Positions 32,525-44,360 are shown, counted from the first letter of the stretch. The stretch is 64,000 nt of DNA from Hanleya hanleyi (GCA_036873755.1 JAVTVY010018961.1:1-64000), one strand, 5' to 3'. Translations and numbers: made by a program. The notes: generated by a model not told the origin, from the sequence alone.

Positions 32525-32559
32525 TATAAAAGGGAAGCGGCCTGGTCGTTTCATCAGAC
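32525..32559 (+). promoter_or_regulatory. TATA box and TCAGAC initiator
   Basis: TATAAAAG at 32525-32532 and TCAGAC at 32554-32559, with the initiator A at 32556, 31 nt from the TATA start. This is a near-ideal metazoan core promoter. It leads into a run of six ATG triplets at 32600-32617 and the virus-like frame. Confidence 0.6.
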
Positions 32560-32599
32560 ACTGAGACAGCGGGAACTCTCACCCATCGCACGAGGTCCG

Positions 32600-33158
32600 A
32601 TGATGATGATGATGATGTCTCCCTAATTCAACAGTCAAATTCCGACGACAAGACCTTGGGCCAGATTTTGTACGACGTGGAGAGCAAAGTATACTTCGCG
32701 GACGAGCCCATAAATGTTCCTAGCGATCTCTTACAGGACGCCCATCCAGTGAGTGACATCTATCAGCGCCATTGGCCCATGATACGGCACTGTTTACACC
32801 GTCATCCTCCTATTCAAGATATCTACAATTTCCGACTGACCTACCTCGCCCGTCTACGAGGGAAGCCATCTTCAATGACCAACGTACGGCCTTCAAATTA
32901 AATGTCGCTTTCGGGTACATCTTACGTCATAAGATGACGGATCAACTGCGCTATTTCTATTCCAGTGCCAACAACCAAGTGTACGACGATCCTTTCACCA
33001 TCATTAACCGGGCGACGCTCGAGACGATGCTGGAGAAACTGGACACCGTGGATCCCTTGGAATGGGCACACCGTCAACGCCCCAACACCAAGAGGACAGT
33101 GGAGAGGGTCACCAATGTTACGTTCTTCGTGGCTAAACTGGTCAACCCTCTCGGCTAA
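32600..33158 (+). pseudogene. Polinton/adintovirus-like conserved protein, frame-broken
   Basis: A gene-like unit following a TATA/Inr pair. A run of six ATG codons opens a frame that stops at once. The adjacent frame then reads a plausible N-terminal part (about 32620-32860), and a third frame carries the conserved C-terminal domain to the stop at 33158, with AFKLNVAFGYIL, RYFYSSANN, RPNTKR and VTNVTFFV. That C-terminal domain is one I associate with conserved accessory/structural proteins of Polinton/adintovirus-like elements; function unknown. At least two frame shifts (at the ATG run and near 32850-32870) make it inactive as it stands. AATAAA follows at 33278-33283. Confidence 0.6.
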
Positions 33159-33277
33159 ATGCGTCACCCGTGCACTGATGAATAGCATAACATGCCATAT
33201 ATACTCTCTACGTCTACATGCTGATCGTTGACTTCAGCTCAGTAAACACTTGTACCTAATGTGACGGTGCGTTAAAT

Positions 33278-33283
33278 AATAAA
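33278..33283 (+). terminator. AATAAA polyadenylation signal after the virus-like gene
   Basis: AATAAA lies 120 nt after the stop of the frame ending at 33158, in AT-rich sequence, a normal position for a poly(A) signal. Confidence 0.5.
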
Positions 33284-33603
33284 ATATGGTGTTTGATATT
33301 TCAATTTGTTTTGCTGTGAACATACTAAACATACCCAGGGCGACTCCCCCAGCCTGGCTATGATGTAACATTTGGGATAATAAACTGTATAAACATTGTT
33401 GAACTTGTTGTTATTCACGAAAACCGCTATCCGCTATACTTGGATGAAATATATAACCCGATGTGATATAGTGCCCCCGCACACTCCCGAAACTTCCCTT
33501 TTACTACTACTCCACAACTGTACATGTGCAGAATGACGATTTTCCACGACCCAGCCCCTCCAATCGGAGCCACGAGTGCTTCACATTGATACCTCTCCGA
33601 TTA

Positions 33604-33855
33604 TAATACAGCACAGATAAGGTATAATACTGGACAGATATGGTATAATACAGGACATATATGGTACAATACAGGACATATATGATATAACACAGGACAG
33701 TTATTGTATAATACAGGACAGATATGGTATAATACAGCACAGATTTGTTATAATGCAGGACAGATATGGTATAATACAGCAAAGATATGGTATAATGCAT
33801 GACAGATATAGTATAATAGAGGACAAATATTGTATAATACAGAACATATATTCTT
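33604..33855. repeat. 21-bp minisatellite with TATAAT core
   Basis: About twelve units of the form gatatggtataatacaggac. Because 21 is a multiple of three, the minus strand has an open frame with a seven-residue period. More units lie at 34040-34122 beyond an inserted repeat. Confidence 0.92.
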
Positions 33856-33861
33856 GCCGGC

Positions 33862-34050
33862 ATCATTGAAAACTGTTGACCGCTTCTCTCTTGCAGGAAA
33901 CAAGCCTATGTTTATGTATACTTTTGTCTTTTTGAATTTGGTGCTATTACTGTTATATGGAAATGGAATAGGTCTTTGGATTGTGGACGCGGATATTCTC
34001 TAATGGACGACGGCTGGATTATGAATGACGGACTAGACGCTTGTAATTGT
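33862..34050. repeat. Interspersed repeat family, copy 3, abutting the 21-bp array
   Basis: Alignable over its whole length with 6890-7060. It is flanked on both sides by the 21-bp TATAAT-containing repeats, so it may have inserted into that array. Confidence 0.65.
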
Positions 34051-34119
34051 ACAGTACAGCACAGATTTGGTATAATGCAGGACAGATATGGTGTAATACG
34101 GCAAAGATATGGTATAATG

Positions 34120-34600
34120 CACACCCGACAGGACGCATTCGGACCAAGGATGGTCCATCTCTACACCAAATACCTTCCTTCACTTCCCCAAAATGCACAC
34201 TTTCGCTACTACTCGTACTGATGACGTCACCGATGACGTCACAGATGCTGTGGACAGCCCTCAAATCGGGGTCTACACCCCGAGAGCTACAAAATGACAC
34301 CTCCCACGACACATTCGGACCAACAGTGGTTCATCTCTATCCCAAACACACCTCCACGCACCAACAAAATGATCACTTTACTTACTACACCCTACTGCGC
34401 ATGCGCAGATTTACGCGACTTGCAATAAAAAACACGCCATTCTGACTCTATCCCACCCATTTGGACCAATAGTGGTCCAACTCTACCCCAAACACCCCCA
34501 CGCACCCCCAAAATGCCTGCTTTCTATACTACGACCAGACTGCGCACGCGCAGAATATTGAAAACGGACGATACATTAGTCCAGTCGTGTGCAGTGGAAT
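34120..34600. repeat. Internal repeats of a non-autonomous transposon shared with 54.4-55.2 kb
   Basis: Three diverged copies of cattcggaccaa.gatggtcc...ctctaccccaaa, with gatgacgtcac blocks, are the reverse complement of the repeats at 54440-55170. A likely end of this element is at 35150-35215 (cacccccc...gtgggttgagtagg). Confidence 0.65.
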
Positions 34601-35914
34601 AATAAGTTCAATCGAAAGAATAACAACATACCTGGAAGCCACACTTGAATTAATTTCATACTATGCATTGCATAAGTAACATAGTGCTAAGTTAGTTATC
34701 CATGTTACTGCTAGTTTACAACATTGGAAATATTTCATTGTATTGAAGCACAAAATACAAATAAAAACAACATATTAAACCAGGTTACATAGATAATGTT
34801 GCAGAAATATGACTAGTTATCAGTATTGTTTGTAGTTAGTCAATTTTGACATTTTTTTCGTGAAATTTGGAGATGGCCCCCTACTGACGTCATAATATTG
34901 AAATATTAGAACGTTTGCTGTTTTGGACTGATTCCTCCGTTTATGCTGAATAAAACGATAATCAATTGGACAAAAATAAAAAAGTTATGATCATTTTAGT
35001 AATCCCAGCCCCTTACCGTAAACGCAAAATAAAGGTGTTAGGTGCAATTTTAAACTTCTCTGAACTCCCAGTTCCTCCCAATTTCTCGCGTGTTAACATA
35101 TATTTTCTTCTTCGGCACATTCCAAGGTGCTAAAACATCATAGTTTCGGAGAGTAGTGGGGGAGGGGGGGGGGTGCAAAGTGGGCCTACTCAACCCACGG
35201 ACTATGTGAAAAACGGGGTTTCTAGAACAGCATACTAGTAAATCTGTATGTATATTGTTGAATTCACTGGCAGACATACACAACCTGACCTGTTTGGTGT
35301 ATGGACCGTAACACTGTCAACATGTTGAATTTCATATATCAATTATGCGACATACATGGATATGTTTTCTTGAATTATTCACGTAGTCAAAAATCCACTC
35401 GTGCGTTAATGACGCAGGGAAATGCATGTAAATTTAGTACGGTATTTAAGAAATCCCAGAGTCAATCGAACAGAATTTTCTCGTTGAATCTACAGCAAAT
35501 ACATACCAAACACAATAGCACAGGTTGTATCAGTAGCCATTCATATAATGTATACGCTGAGAACTCTGTTATAGTCAATTTGATGGGACCAATGTATTAT
35601 AATGAGAATATATCTGTTTATTTTATCCACGTTGCAGATCGGCAACGCAAGAGTAGTATGTCAAACTTTCTGATCCCTACCCCTTCCCTCATTCTGTACA
35701 CAGAATCAAATGTTTCACAACATCCCAAACATATATCTCTTTTGAGTTTCAGATGCAAAATAAGAAAATTGCTAATTGCTAACTAGGATGAAAATCAATG
35801 GAGATATCCTAAACAGGATTTAACTATAGATTTAGTTTAGTTCAGGCGGCCATATAATTGTTTCAAGGAACCATCTTGGATGACCTTCCACAGAGAGCGT
35901 CCACACATCGCATC

Positions 35915-36145
35915 AGGTTGGTTTACGTCGGCCTACATTGGTTTCGACAGTAACACATCGGGTTTACGTCAGCCCGGCGTCGCATGGGCAACGCGCATAT
36001 TTCGAAGCCAAGTTCAATATATCGGCAATACGCCGGTTCGTCCTCAGATCTCCAACGAAACTTCTGTGTGCCAGTTTTATCATATCGGCTTTGCGTCAGC
36101 CCGACATCATGTGGATCAGAAGGTCGGGCCTAGGTCAGCCCTGCT
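35915..36145. repeat. Repeat with tcggg-tttacgtcagcccg motifs
   Basis: tttacgtcggcc, gggtttacgtcagcccgg, ggctttgcgtcagcccgaca and tcgggcctaggtcagccc recur at irregular spacing. It looks like a palindromic MITE remnant. Confidence 0.45.
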
Positions 36146-36696
36146 TATATCTACATAGATTCATGGGACATTAAAATGCATTGCAGAAACATCCTATGTC
36201 ATGGTAAACATAATTTTTCATGGCGTTTTAGATCCTTTGCGTGCATTTTAGATGGGTATCTGATATTGGAATGTCGGTTAATAATTTCTGTGTCCCAGTG
36301 ATTAAATAAATGTGACTATTCGTGTATCAATACATATCCTCTACTGCGAGGATCAGGCTGTCCGGTGAAATTAAATATAAAAATATGGCCTCGACATATA
36401 CAAGAAATTGTCTGATATTTTGCACTTGCATGGGCCACACGCATTAGACGTGACCTATTTATCTTAAAATTACGATTCAGCCATTCGCATTGAATCTTGC
36501 ATGACGATTCATGCCAGAGAATTAAGTATAATGTAGAAGACGAATATGTATTCAATTTCGGTCAATAACGTTTTGCGATTCTATTTATTGGGTATGCAAA
36601 TAATGAACGCAGTTCTGCGAAGATCAGTTGCATCTGAAGTCTCAACATGTATATAAGGGTAGATGGGTATTGGCGGCGATAGTTCGGTATCTTTAC

Positions 36697-36780
36697 CTGC
36701 GCGCCGTCTCAACGGTACACCGACCCCGCCGCTAACCTGCCCCCTCGGCTCCCCACGGCCTGCTGGTTACTTTATAAGAC
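36697..36780 (-). other. Possible non-coding first exon/CpG-rich 5' region of the SLC23 gene
   Basis: A GC- and CpG-rich patch of about 85 bp stands out from AT-rich surroundings and, on the minus strand, ends in a good donor (gcgcag then gtaaag). No ATG is present in the frame that would join the 31336-31466 exon, so if it is an exon it is 5' UTR. On the plus strand a TATATAAGG lies just before it at about 36649-36658, which could instead mark a plus-strand promoter. Assignment is speculative. Confidence 0.22.
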
Positions 36781-37489
36781 GATTGATGCTAATTTTGTTA
36801 AAGTAATCAGAGGATTTAATAGTATAATATTTGTCGGTAACAAACCTATAAAAACCATTATGAACTTCAAACATCACATGCAAACATGTTCATGGAATTG
36901 GTGTTTCATTGTTTTAATTTGCACCGATGAGTCACACAATACATATTGATTGATCAACCACTGCTCGCCACCTAAGTTTTCCAACAAACAGCATTTGGGG
37001 GATATATCATCATGTTTGTTTATATCACCAACGCCAGTATATATCGGTACCCGTCAGTTTTACTGTTTGGTGCCATGAAACTATTCATGGTCTATGAATT
37101 ATTATACATAATGAATCCTACCTAATTATAACTAGAGGCTTTTCAAACTTTGTACACAAATAGTCTTGATAAAAATATTTTGAAGATGTGCACCTATATT
37201 ATACAGAGTTTCAGGTAGTTGGGATTTGATAATCCAGTAACCTTCTTCAAGGGTGACAACAATCCTGTTACAAAAACATAGCACTACATGCGATGAACTA
37301 AAATGGTATATACTTTCAATTTTCATCGATTTACCATTATTTCAGGTTAAGTTTCACGCGCGACATGACTTTATTAAAACCATTTTTTCTGATTTATTTG
37401 ACTCTTGATGATATGGCGGTGAAGAATTGGCAGAAGGCAATCGATATCGGTGCAGCTAAGATTGGTGGATAATCAGCAATGCAACATGT

Positions 37490-40400
37490 ACAATGGTGGA
37501 GGGCAGTGCTGTATAGCCAGTTGTCATACAGTGCTGGACAATTGGGCGTCATACAACATGGATAATGCCGAGGGCACTACTGAATGATCAGTTGTCATAC
37601 AGTGACAACAGTGCTGGACAATCGGGCGTCATACAACACGGATAATGCTGAGGGCACTACTGTATGGTCAGTTGTCATGCAGTGACAACAGTGCTGGAGA
37701 ATCCGGTGCCGTACAGCATGGACAATGGTGAGGGCAGTGCTATATAATCTGTTGTCATACAGTGACAACAGTGCTGGAGAATCCCGTGCCATACAGCATT
37801 GAGAATGATGAGGGCAGCACTTGCTATATAATCTGTTGCCATACAGTCACAACAGTGCAGGACACAACAGTGTTAGTTTCCCATCCAACATGGACTATTG
37901 TGAGGGCAGTGGTGGAAGATCAGTTGTCATACAATGACAACAGTGCTGGGCAATCTGGTGGCATACAACATGAACAATTGCGAGGATAGTGGTGGATGAT
38001 CAGTTGTCATACAGTGATAGCACTGCTGGAAAATCGGGTGTCATACAACATGAACAATGGTGAGGGTAGTGGTGGATGATCAGTTGTCATACAGTGACAT
38101 GAACAATGGTGAGGGCAGTGGTAGATTATCAGTTGCCATACAGTGACAACAGTGCTGGACAATCGGGTGTCACCCAACATGGACAATGGTGAGGGCAGTG
38201 GTAGATTATCAGTTGTCATATATACAGTGACAACAGTGTTGGACAATCGGGTGTCATACAACATGGACAATGGTGAGGGCAGTGCTGTATAGTCAGTTGT
38301 CATACAGTGACAACAGTGCTGGACAATCGGGTGTCATACAACATGGATAATGCTGAGGGCACTACTGTATGGTCAGTTGTCATACAGTGACAACAGTGCT
38401 GGACAATCGGGCGTCATACAACACGGATAATGCTGAGGGCACTACTGTATGGTCAGTTGTCATACAGTGAAAACAGTGCTGGAGAATCCCGTGCCATACA
38501 GCATTGAGAATGATGAGGGCAGCACTTGCTATATAATCTGTTGCCATACAGTCACAACAGTGCAGGACACAACAGTGTTGGTTTCCCATCCAACATGGAC
38601 TATTGTAAGGGCAGTGGTGGATGATCAGTTGTCATACAATGACAACAGTGCTGGGCAATCTGGTGGCATACAACATGAACAATTGCGAGGATAGTGGTGG
38701 ATGATCAGTTGTCATACAGTGATAGCACTGCTGGAAAATCGGGTGTCATACAACATGAACAATGGTGAGGGTAGTGGTGGATGATCAGTTGTCATACAGT
38801 GACAACAGTGCTGGAAAATCGAGTGTCATACAACATGGACAATGGTGAGGGCAGTGGTGGATGATCAGTTGTCATACAGTGACAACAGTGCTGGACAATC
38901 GGATGTCATACAACATGGAGAATTGTGAGAGCAGTGGTGGTTGATCAGTTGTCATACAGTGACAACAGTGCTGGGCAATCTGGTGGCATACAACATGAAC
39001 AATTGCGAGGATAGTGGTGGATGATCAGCTGTCATACAGTGATAGCACTGCTGGAAAATCGAGTGTCATACAACATGGACAATGGTGAGGGCAGTGGTGG
39101 ATGATCAGTTGTCATACAGTCACAACAGTGCTGGAAAATCGAGTGTCATACAACATGGACAATGGTGAGGGCAGTGGTGGATGATCAGTTGTCATACAGT
39201 CACAACAGTGCTGGACAATCCGGTGTCATACAGCATTGACAATCGTGAGGGCTTTGCTGTATAACCAGTTGTCATACATTGACAACAGTGCAGGACAAAC
39301 GGCTGTCATACAACACGAACAATTGTCAGGGCCGTGGTGGATGATCACTTGTAATACAATGACAACAGTGTTGGACATTCGGTTGTCGTACAACATGAAC
39401 AATTGTGAGGGCAGTGGTGGATGATCAGTTGTCATACAGTGACAACAGTGCTGGAAAATCGGGTGTCATACAACATGGGCAATGGTGAGGGCAGTGCTGT
39501 ATAATCAGTTACTATACAGTGAAAACAGTGCAGGACAATCTGGTGTCAAACAACATGGACAAATTGTGAGGGCAGTGGTGGATGATCAGTTGTCATACAG
39601 TGACAACAGTGCAGGACAATCGTTTGTCATCCAATATGGACAGTTGTGAGGGCAATGGTGGAAGATCAGTTGTAATACAATGACAACAGTGCTGGACAAT
39701 TGGGTGTCATACAACATGAAAAATTATGAGGGTAGTGGTGGATGATCAGTTGCCATACAGTGACAACAGTGCAGGACAATCGTTTGTCATACAACATGAA
39801 CAATGGTGAGGGGAGTGGTGGATGATCAGTTGTCATACAGTGACACCAGTGCTGGACAATCGCGTGTCAAACAACATGAACAATTGTAAGGGTAGTGGTG
39901 GATGATCAGTTGTCATACAGTGACAACAGTGCTGGGCAATTGGTTGTCATACAACATGAACAATTGTGATGGTAGTGGTGGATGATCATTTGTCATACAG
40001 TGATAACAGTGTTGGAAAATCGGGTGTCATGCAACATGGGCAATGGTGAGGGCAGTGCTGTATAATCAGTTGTCATCCAGTGGCAACAGTGCTGGAGAAT
40101 CCAGTGTCATACAGCATTGACAATGGTGAAGGCAGTGCTGTAAAATCTGTTGTCATAGAGTCACAACAGTGCTGGAGAATCGGTTAGCATACAACATGAA
40201 CAATGGTGAGGGCAGTGGTAGATTATCCGTTGTCATACAGTGACAACAGTGCTGGAAAATCGGGTGTCACACAACATGTACAATGGTGAGGGCAGTGGTG
40301 GATGATCAGTTGTCATACAGTCACAACAGTGCTGGACAATGGTGAGGACAGTGCTGTATAATCAGTTGTCATACAGTGACAACAGTGCTGGACAATCGGG

Positions 40401-41250
40401 TGTCACACAACATGGACAATGGTGAGGGTAGTGGTGGATGATCAGTTGTCATACAGTCACAACAGTGCTGGACAATGGTGAGGACAGTGCTGGATGATCA
40501 GTTGTCATACAGTGACAACAGTGCTGGACAATCGGATGTCATACAACATGAACAATGGTGATGGCAGTGGTGGTTGATCAATTGCCATACAGTGACAAGA
40601 GTGCTAGACATTCGGGTGTCATACAACATGAACCATTGTGAGGGCAGTGGTGGATGATCAGTTGTCATACAGTCACAACAGTGCTGAACAATCGGATGTA
40701 ATACAACATGGACAATGGTGAGGGCAGTGGTGGATGATCAGTTGTCATACAGTCACAACAGTGCTGAACAATCGGATGTAATACAACATGAACCATTGTG
40801 AGGGTAGTGGTGGATGATCAGTTGTCATACAGTGACAACAGTGCTGAACAATCGGGTGTAATACAACATGGACAATGGTGAGGGCAGTGTAGTATAATCA
40901 GTTCCCATACAGTGACAACAGTGTTGGACAATCGGTTGTCATACAACATGGACAATTGCGAGGGTAGTGGTAGATTATCAGTTGTCATACAGTGACAACA
41001 GTGCTGGACAATCGGATATCATACAACATGAACAATGGTGAGGGCAGTGGTGGATGATCAGTTGTCACACAGTGACAACAGTGCTGGACAATCGGATATC
41101 ATACAACATGAACAATGGTGAGAGCAGTGGTGGTTAATCAGTTGTCATACAGTGACAACAGTGCTGGACAATCGGATGTCATACAACATGAACAATCAGT
41201 TGTCATACAATATGGGCAGTAGTGAATAATCAGTTGTCAACCAGTCAATG
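37490..41250. repeat. Minisatellite of about 47 units of ~80 bp
   Basis: Consensus blocks: acaatggtgagggcagtggt, ggatgatcagttgtcataca, gtgacaacagtgctggacaa, tcgggtgtcatacaacatg. Units vary by short indels. A ~330-bp block at about 37777-38100 reappears at about 38482-38810, a higher-order duplication. No plausible protein on either strand. Confidence 0.95.
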
Positions 41251-41302
41251 AGATGGGACGATAGTTACTTGGGCCTGTATGATTAAGGCCAGGTTTTAGG
41301 AG

Positions 41303-41505
41303 TGGGGGATTTGGCTTAATGTCACACTCAAGTTTGTTTCACTCATATGGTGACAGTCAGTTTGGTTGGTGGAGGAAACCGGAGTACCCGTCGGCAAGTA
41401 ACTGACAAACTTTCACACATGGACCAGCTGGGCTCGAACCCGTGCCGGTTCAGCGGTGTGAGGCTAGCGGTCGCCAGCGAAGCGCCTTAGACCACTCGGC
41501 TACCG
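41303..41505 (-). mobile_element. tRNA-derived SINE with 12-bp target-site duplication
   Basis: On the minus strand the element begins with a tRNA-like head (gccgagtggtctaaggcg A box; ggttcgagccc B box, plus 41430-41440), followed by a body containing ggtttcctccaccaacca. Perfect direct repeats AGGTTTTAGGAG at 41291-41302 and 41506-41517 flank it. The conserved body block is of a type found in metazoan SINEs, including molluscan ones. The intact duplication indicates a fairly recent insertion. Confidence 0.88.
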
Positions 41506-41517
41506 AGGTTTTAGGAG

Positions 41518-42544
41518 CAGTATAACGAAGCCATTATGCCATGATGGCGGAAAATTCCCCGTCAACCAAATTCTGTTAAATAGGGATAATAAACGTTATG
41601 ATGTGTAGATGAACCTGACTGTGCGAGACAGAACAATCCATATACTTACTGATATATTCAGACAAATCGTCTAATTCTGATGTGATGTAGAAGAATGTGT
41701 GTTTTACCAAGACATCGCGTGTTTTTTGCTGAGAACGAGGATACTAAATCAATGTCAAATAAATATTGCGCATTTCATGTTGAACTCTTACCCCATATCT
41801 TTGAGCGAATGAAACAGTAAGAAAGAATCATGTAAGACATTACATCGCTAGCGTTATTATTTGATTTACATATAGTAGTTACGCACGGATGATTTCTGCT
41901 GGCGTATTTCATACGTCGTGAATCTCTCTGAAACTTTTTACATGAAATACTGTGTCTCTATGTCTGTGGGAAGCAAACAGCATATCTGTTCTTAACAGTA
42001 ATACAGAACGTTTTACTCCCACACCCTCCAAATTTCTTACGATTATACACGGATAATAGAAGACTGAATATTAATTCGAACATCTCCTCTTGTAAACACG
42101 TGCTGCGCTTGTCAAAACCCCTGGCGGAACCCAGCCGTTTTTAACTCATACAGACCCAGTTACATGAGAAACATGAATTGCAGGCAAGCACCTAAAAGGT
42201 GCGTGGACCCCTCAGCCTGTTTTTTAGTCAAGTAGGATCAGGGCTGCATCTAGAGCCAATTTAGTTTCGGAAAACATATGGGCGCCCAAAACTCAAATGA
42301 AACAAAAAACGAAAGTGTTGTTGTTGTTTAATTTGAAAGGATTTCTGAAGGAAATACTCAGAGAAAAAGCTTCTAGAAAAAGCTTCTGGGAACCTCCATA
42401 TCGATCCGATTGCATAGCTGGGTATTGAATTTCATGTTAATAAACCTCTATTTTGTGATTGATCACAGACTCTTTGCGCAAAATTGGACCCTCAATAATG
42501 AACACAGGAAGGAAGCAATCAGAGATTGCTCAATTGTATGCAGA
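41518..42544. other. Non-coding, nothing firm
   Basis: The last ~150 bp (from about 42400) may be the unique left end of the 161-bp-array element, since related tgaatttcat / cttgtccataca wording continues into the array. Confidence 0.45.
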
Positions 42545-43285
42545 GCAACTTCACGCTGCACAACTATGGGGCATCGACCACATATCATGAAAATTTCATA
42601 CTTGTCCATACAATATTAACAGAGATCCAGCCCGGACAAGTCCCAATTCACAAAGATTTGAAGAAAAAAGGGCCATAACTCTTTAAAATATATGCGAAAC
42701 GCGGAGAAACTTCACACTGCACAACTACACGGCACTGACCACATATCCTGCGAATTTCATAATTGTCCATACAATATTAACCGAGATCCAGCCCGGACAA
42801 GTCCCAATTCACAAAAATTTGAAGAAAAAAGGGCCATAACTCTTGAAAATATATGCGAAACGCGGTGAAACATCACGCTGCACAACTACGGGGCACTGAC
42901 CACATATCCTGCAAATTTCATAATTGCCCATACAATATTAACCGAGATCCAGCCCGGACAAATCCCAATTCACGGAGATTTCAGGAACAAAGGGCCATAA
43001 CTCTTGAAAATATAAGCGAAACGCGGAGAAACTTCACGCTGCACAACTATGGGGCACTGAACCCATATCCTGCAAATTTCATAATTGTCCAATCCATACA
43101 ATATTAACCAAGATCCAGCCCGGACAAGTCTCATTCATAGAGATTTCAGAAAAAGGGCCATAAATCTAGAAAATGATACCGGAACTCGGAAACAACTTTA
43201 CGCTGCACAACTATGAGGCATTGGACACATTCCATGCAAGTTTCAATTCTGTCCATCAAATATTAACCGAGATATTGCGCGGACA
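42545..43285 (+). repeat. Tandem array of ~161-bp units, five copies
   Basis: tcacgctgcacaactatggg starts units at about 42551, 42712, 42873, 43033 and 43197. Other landmarks are ccagcccggacaagtc and gggccataactct. Different sequence from the 156-bp array but the same build. Confidence 0.93.
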
Positions 43286-43292
43286 AGAAATT

Positions 43293-43380
43293 CGGACGGA
43301 CGGACGGATGGACGGACAGATGGACAAAGCGATCGCTATATGCCCCCTCCCTCTAGTTAGAGGGGGGGGAGGGGGGGCAT
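43293..43380 (+). repeat. (CGGA)n tail and G/C hairpin of the 161-bp array
   Basis: cggacggacggacggatgga, then a hairpin at 43341-43380 (atgccccctccctctag / ttagaggggggg...ggggcat). A second related hairpin-like G-run is at 43590-43610. Confidence 0.85.
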
Positions 43381-43874
43381 AATTACAAAAAGGAACTGGG
43401 AGTTTGGGATCAGAACCTGCAAAAAATCCCTGGATACCGCATATAACAGACTTCGGTTTCATGTGAGTGGTGTGCTGGAATTACAGCATGCAAGAAAGTG
43501 TAGCTTTATCAGTGGCAATTTATGCATTGCACAAGTGTGATAACAAGTAAACACACTGATTGACACAGGCCCACCCTTATCATTATTTGAGAGGGGGGGG
43601 GGGGAGCATAAGCTCCAGGTATGCAAACTGGTTTTAAATAATTCCAAGGAACATTAACATGTTTGGTGACAAAAATTGAAGTATTATGTTGTACCAGTTA
43701 AATGTGTGGACACAGATATGGTTCATGCAAAAGTTTTAGGATAAATCATATGATGTAGAATAGAATGATTTACTAGCAAAATTAATGAAAAATGTTGTCC
43801 TTCATTCAATGAGAGTCTTGAATGGACCAGGCTTTTTTGTATCAGGGAACCTTCAAAATTCACAATGAAACATG

Positions 43875-44271
43875 CAACCAAGGGTTCCCGATGGGCATAG
43901 ATAACAGTGCAAAAGCTAAGCCATCAATAAACAATAATAATTTTTTTTTTTTAAATCATGAAATCATATAGCCATCTGAAAATCTAATCGTTTCATCAGT
44001 CAACATTCAGGAAGCTCTCACCAAAGTTTTGTCAGGCCCGACTTCATAGATCTGCAGATATTCAGTGGACAAGAACATGTTGATGGGCATAGATAACAGT
44101 GCAAAAGCTGAGCCATCAATAAATAATAATTTTTTTTTTAAAAATCATGAAATCATCATAACCATCTGAATATCTAATCATTTCATCAGTCAACATTCAG
44201 GAAGCTCTCACCAAAGTTTGGTCAGGCCCGACTTCATAGATCTGCAGATATTCAGCGGACAAGAACATGTT
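43875..44271 (+). repeat. Tandem array of ~192-bp units, two copies
   Basis: gatgggcatagataacagtg at 43890 and 44081 starts two units that share gccatcaataa, catgaaatcat and caggaagctctcaccaaagt. The start (accaagggttcccgatggg) is shared with the minus-strand end of the 3-4.1 kb array. Confidence 0.85.
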
Positions 44272-44360
44272 GACGGACGGACGGACGGACGGACGCTAGG
44301 ACGGACGGACGTACGTACATGGCAACGACAAGACCCCACAGCCCTATGGGCTGAGGGGTA
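44272..44360 (+). repeat. (GGAC)n tail and short hairpin of the 192-bp array
   Basis: gacggacggacggacggacg with one interruption, gtacgtac, then ccccacagccctatgggctgagggg as a hairpin. Third instance of the same terminal design. Confidence 0.85.

Larger units (their letters stand above)
31588..35060. mobile_element. 3.5-kb segment bounded by diverged inverted repeats and holding the 32.6-kb viral-type gene
   Basis: 31588-31812 (gagaagttaaaaattgcacc, then cctttattttgcgtttacgg, then a tttgt.gtccaattgatt block and gacgtcac) reappears reversed at 34850-35060. A further direct partial copy of the caattgatt block is at 32008-32040. Arms of this length would suit a Polinton-like or other large DNA transposon. 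They could equally be two independent copies of one repeat in opposite orientation. No target duplication was found. Confidence 0.4.
35216..37489. other. Upstream region of the SLC23 gene
   Basis: Contains the CpG-rich patch at 36.7 kb and the palindromic repeat at 35.9-36.1 kb. A 161-codon frame at 35301-35786 is AT-rich, with composition typical of chance frames. Confidence 0.45.

Noticed and set aside
32216..32626. 136-codon frame upstream of the viral-type gene
   Set aside because: It spans an intergenic repeat, a (CA)n run and a TATA box and ends in the ATG run; it is regulatory and repeat DNA read through by chance.
33507..33866. 119-codon frame with a seven-residue Tyr-rich period
   Set aside because: Produced by the 21-bp minisatellite, whose length is a multiple of three.
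35301..35786. 161-codon plus-strand frame
   Set aside because: AT-rich, low-complexity composition, no motif, no splice context; consistent with chance.
37490..41250. Regularly spaced repeats that might suggest a CRISPR array
   Set aside because: Units are contiguous and vary throughout; there are no unique spacers, and the context is an animal genome.
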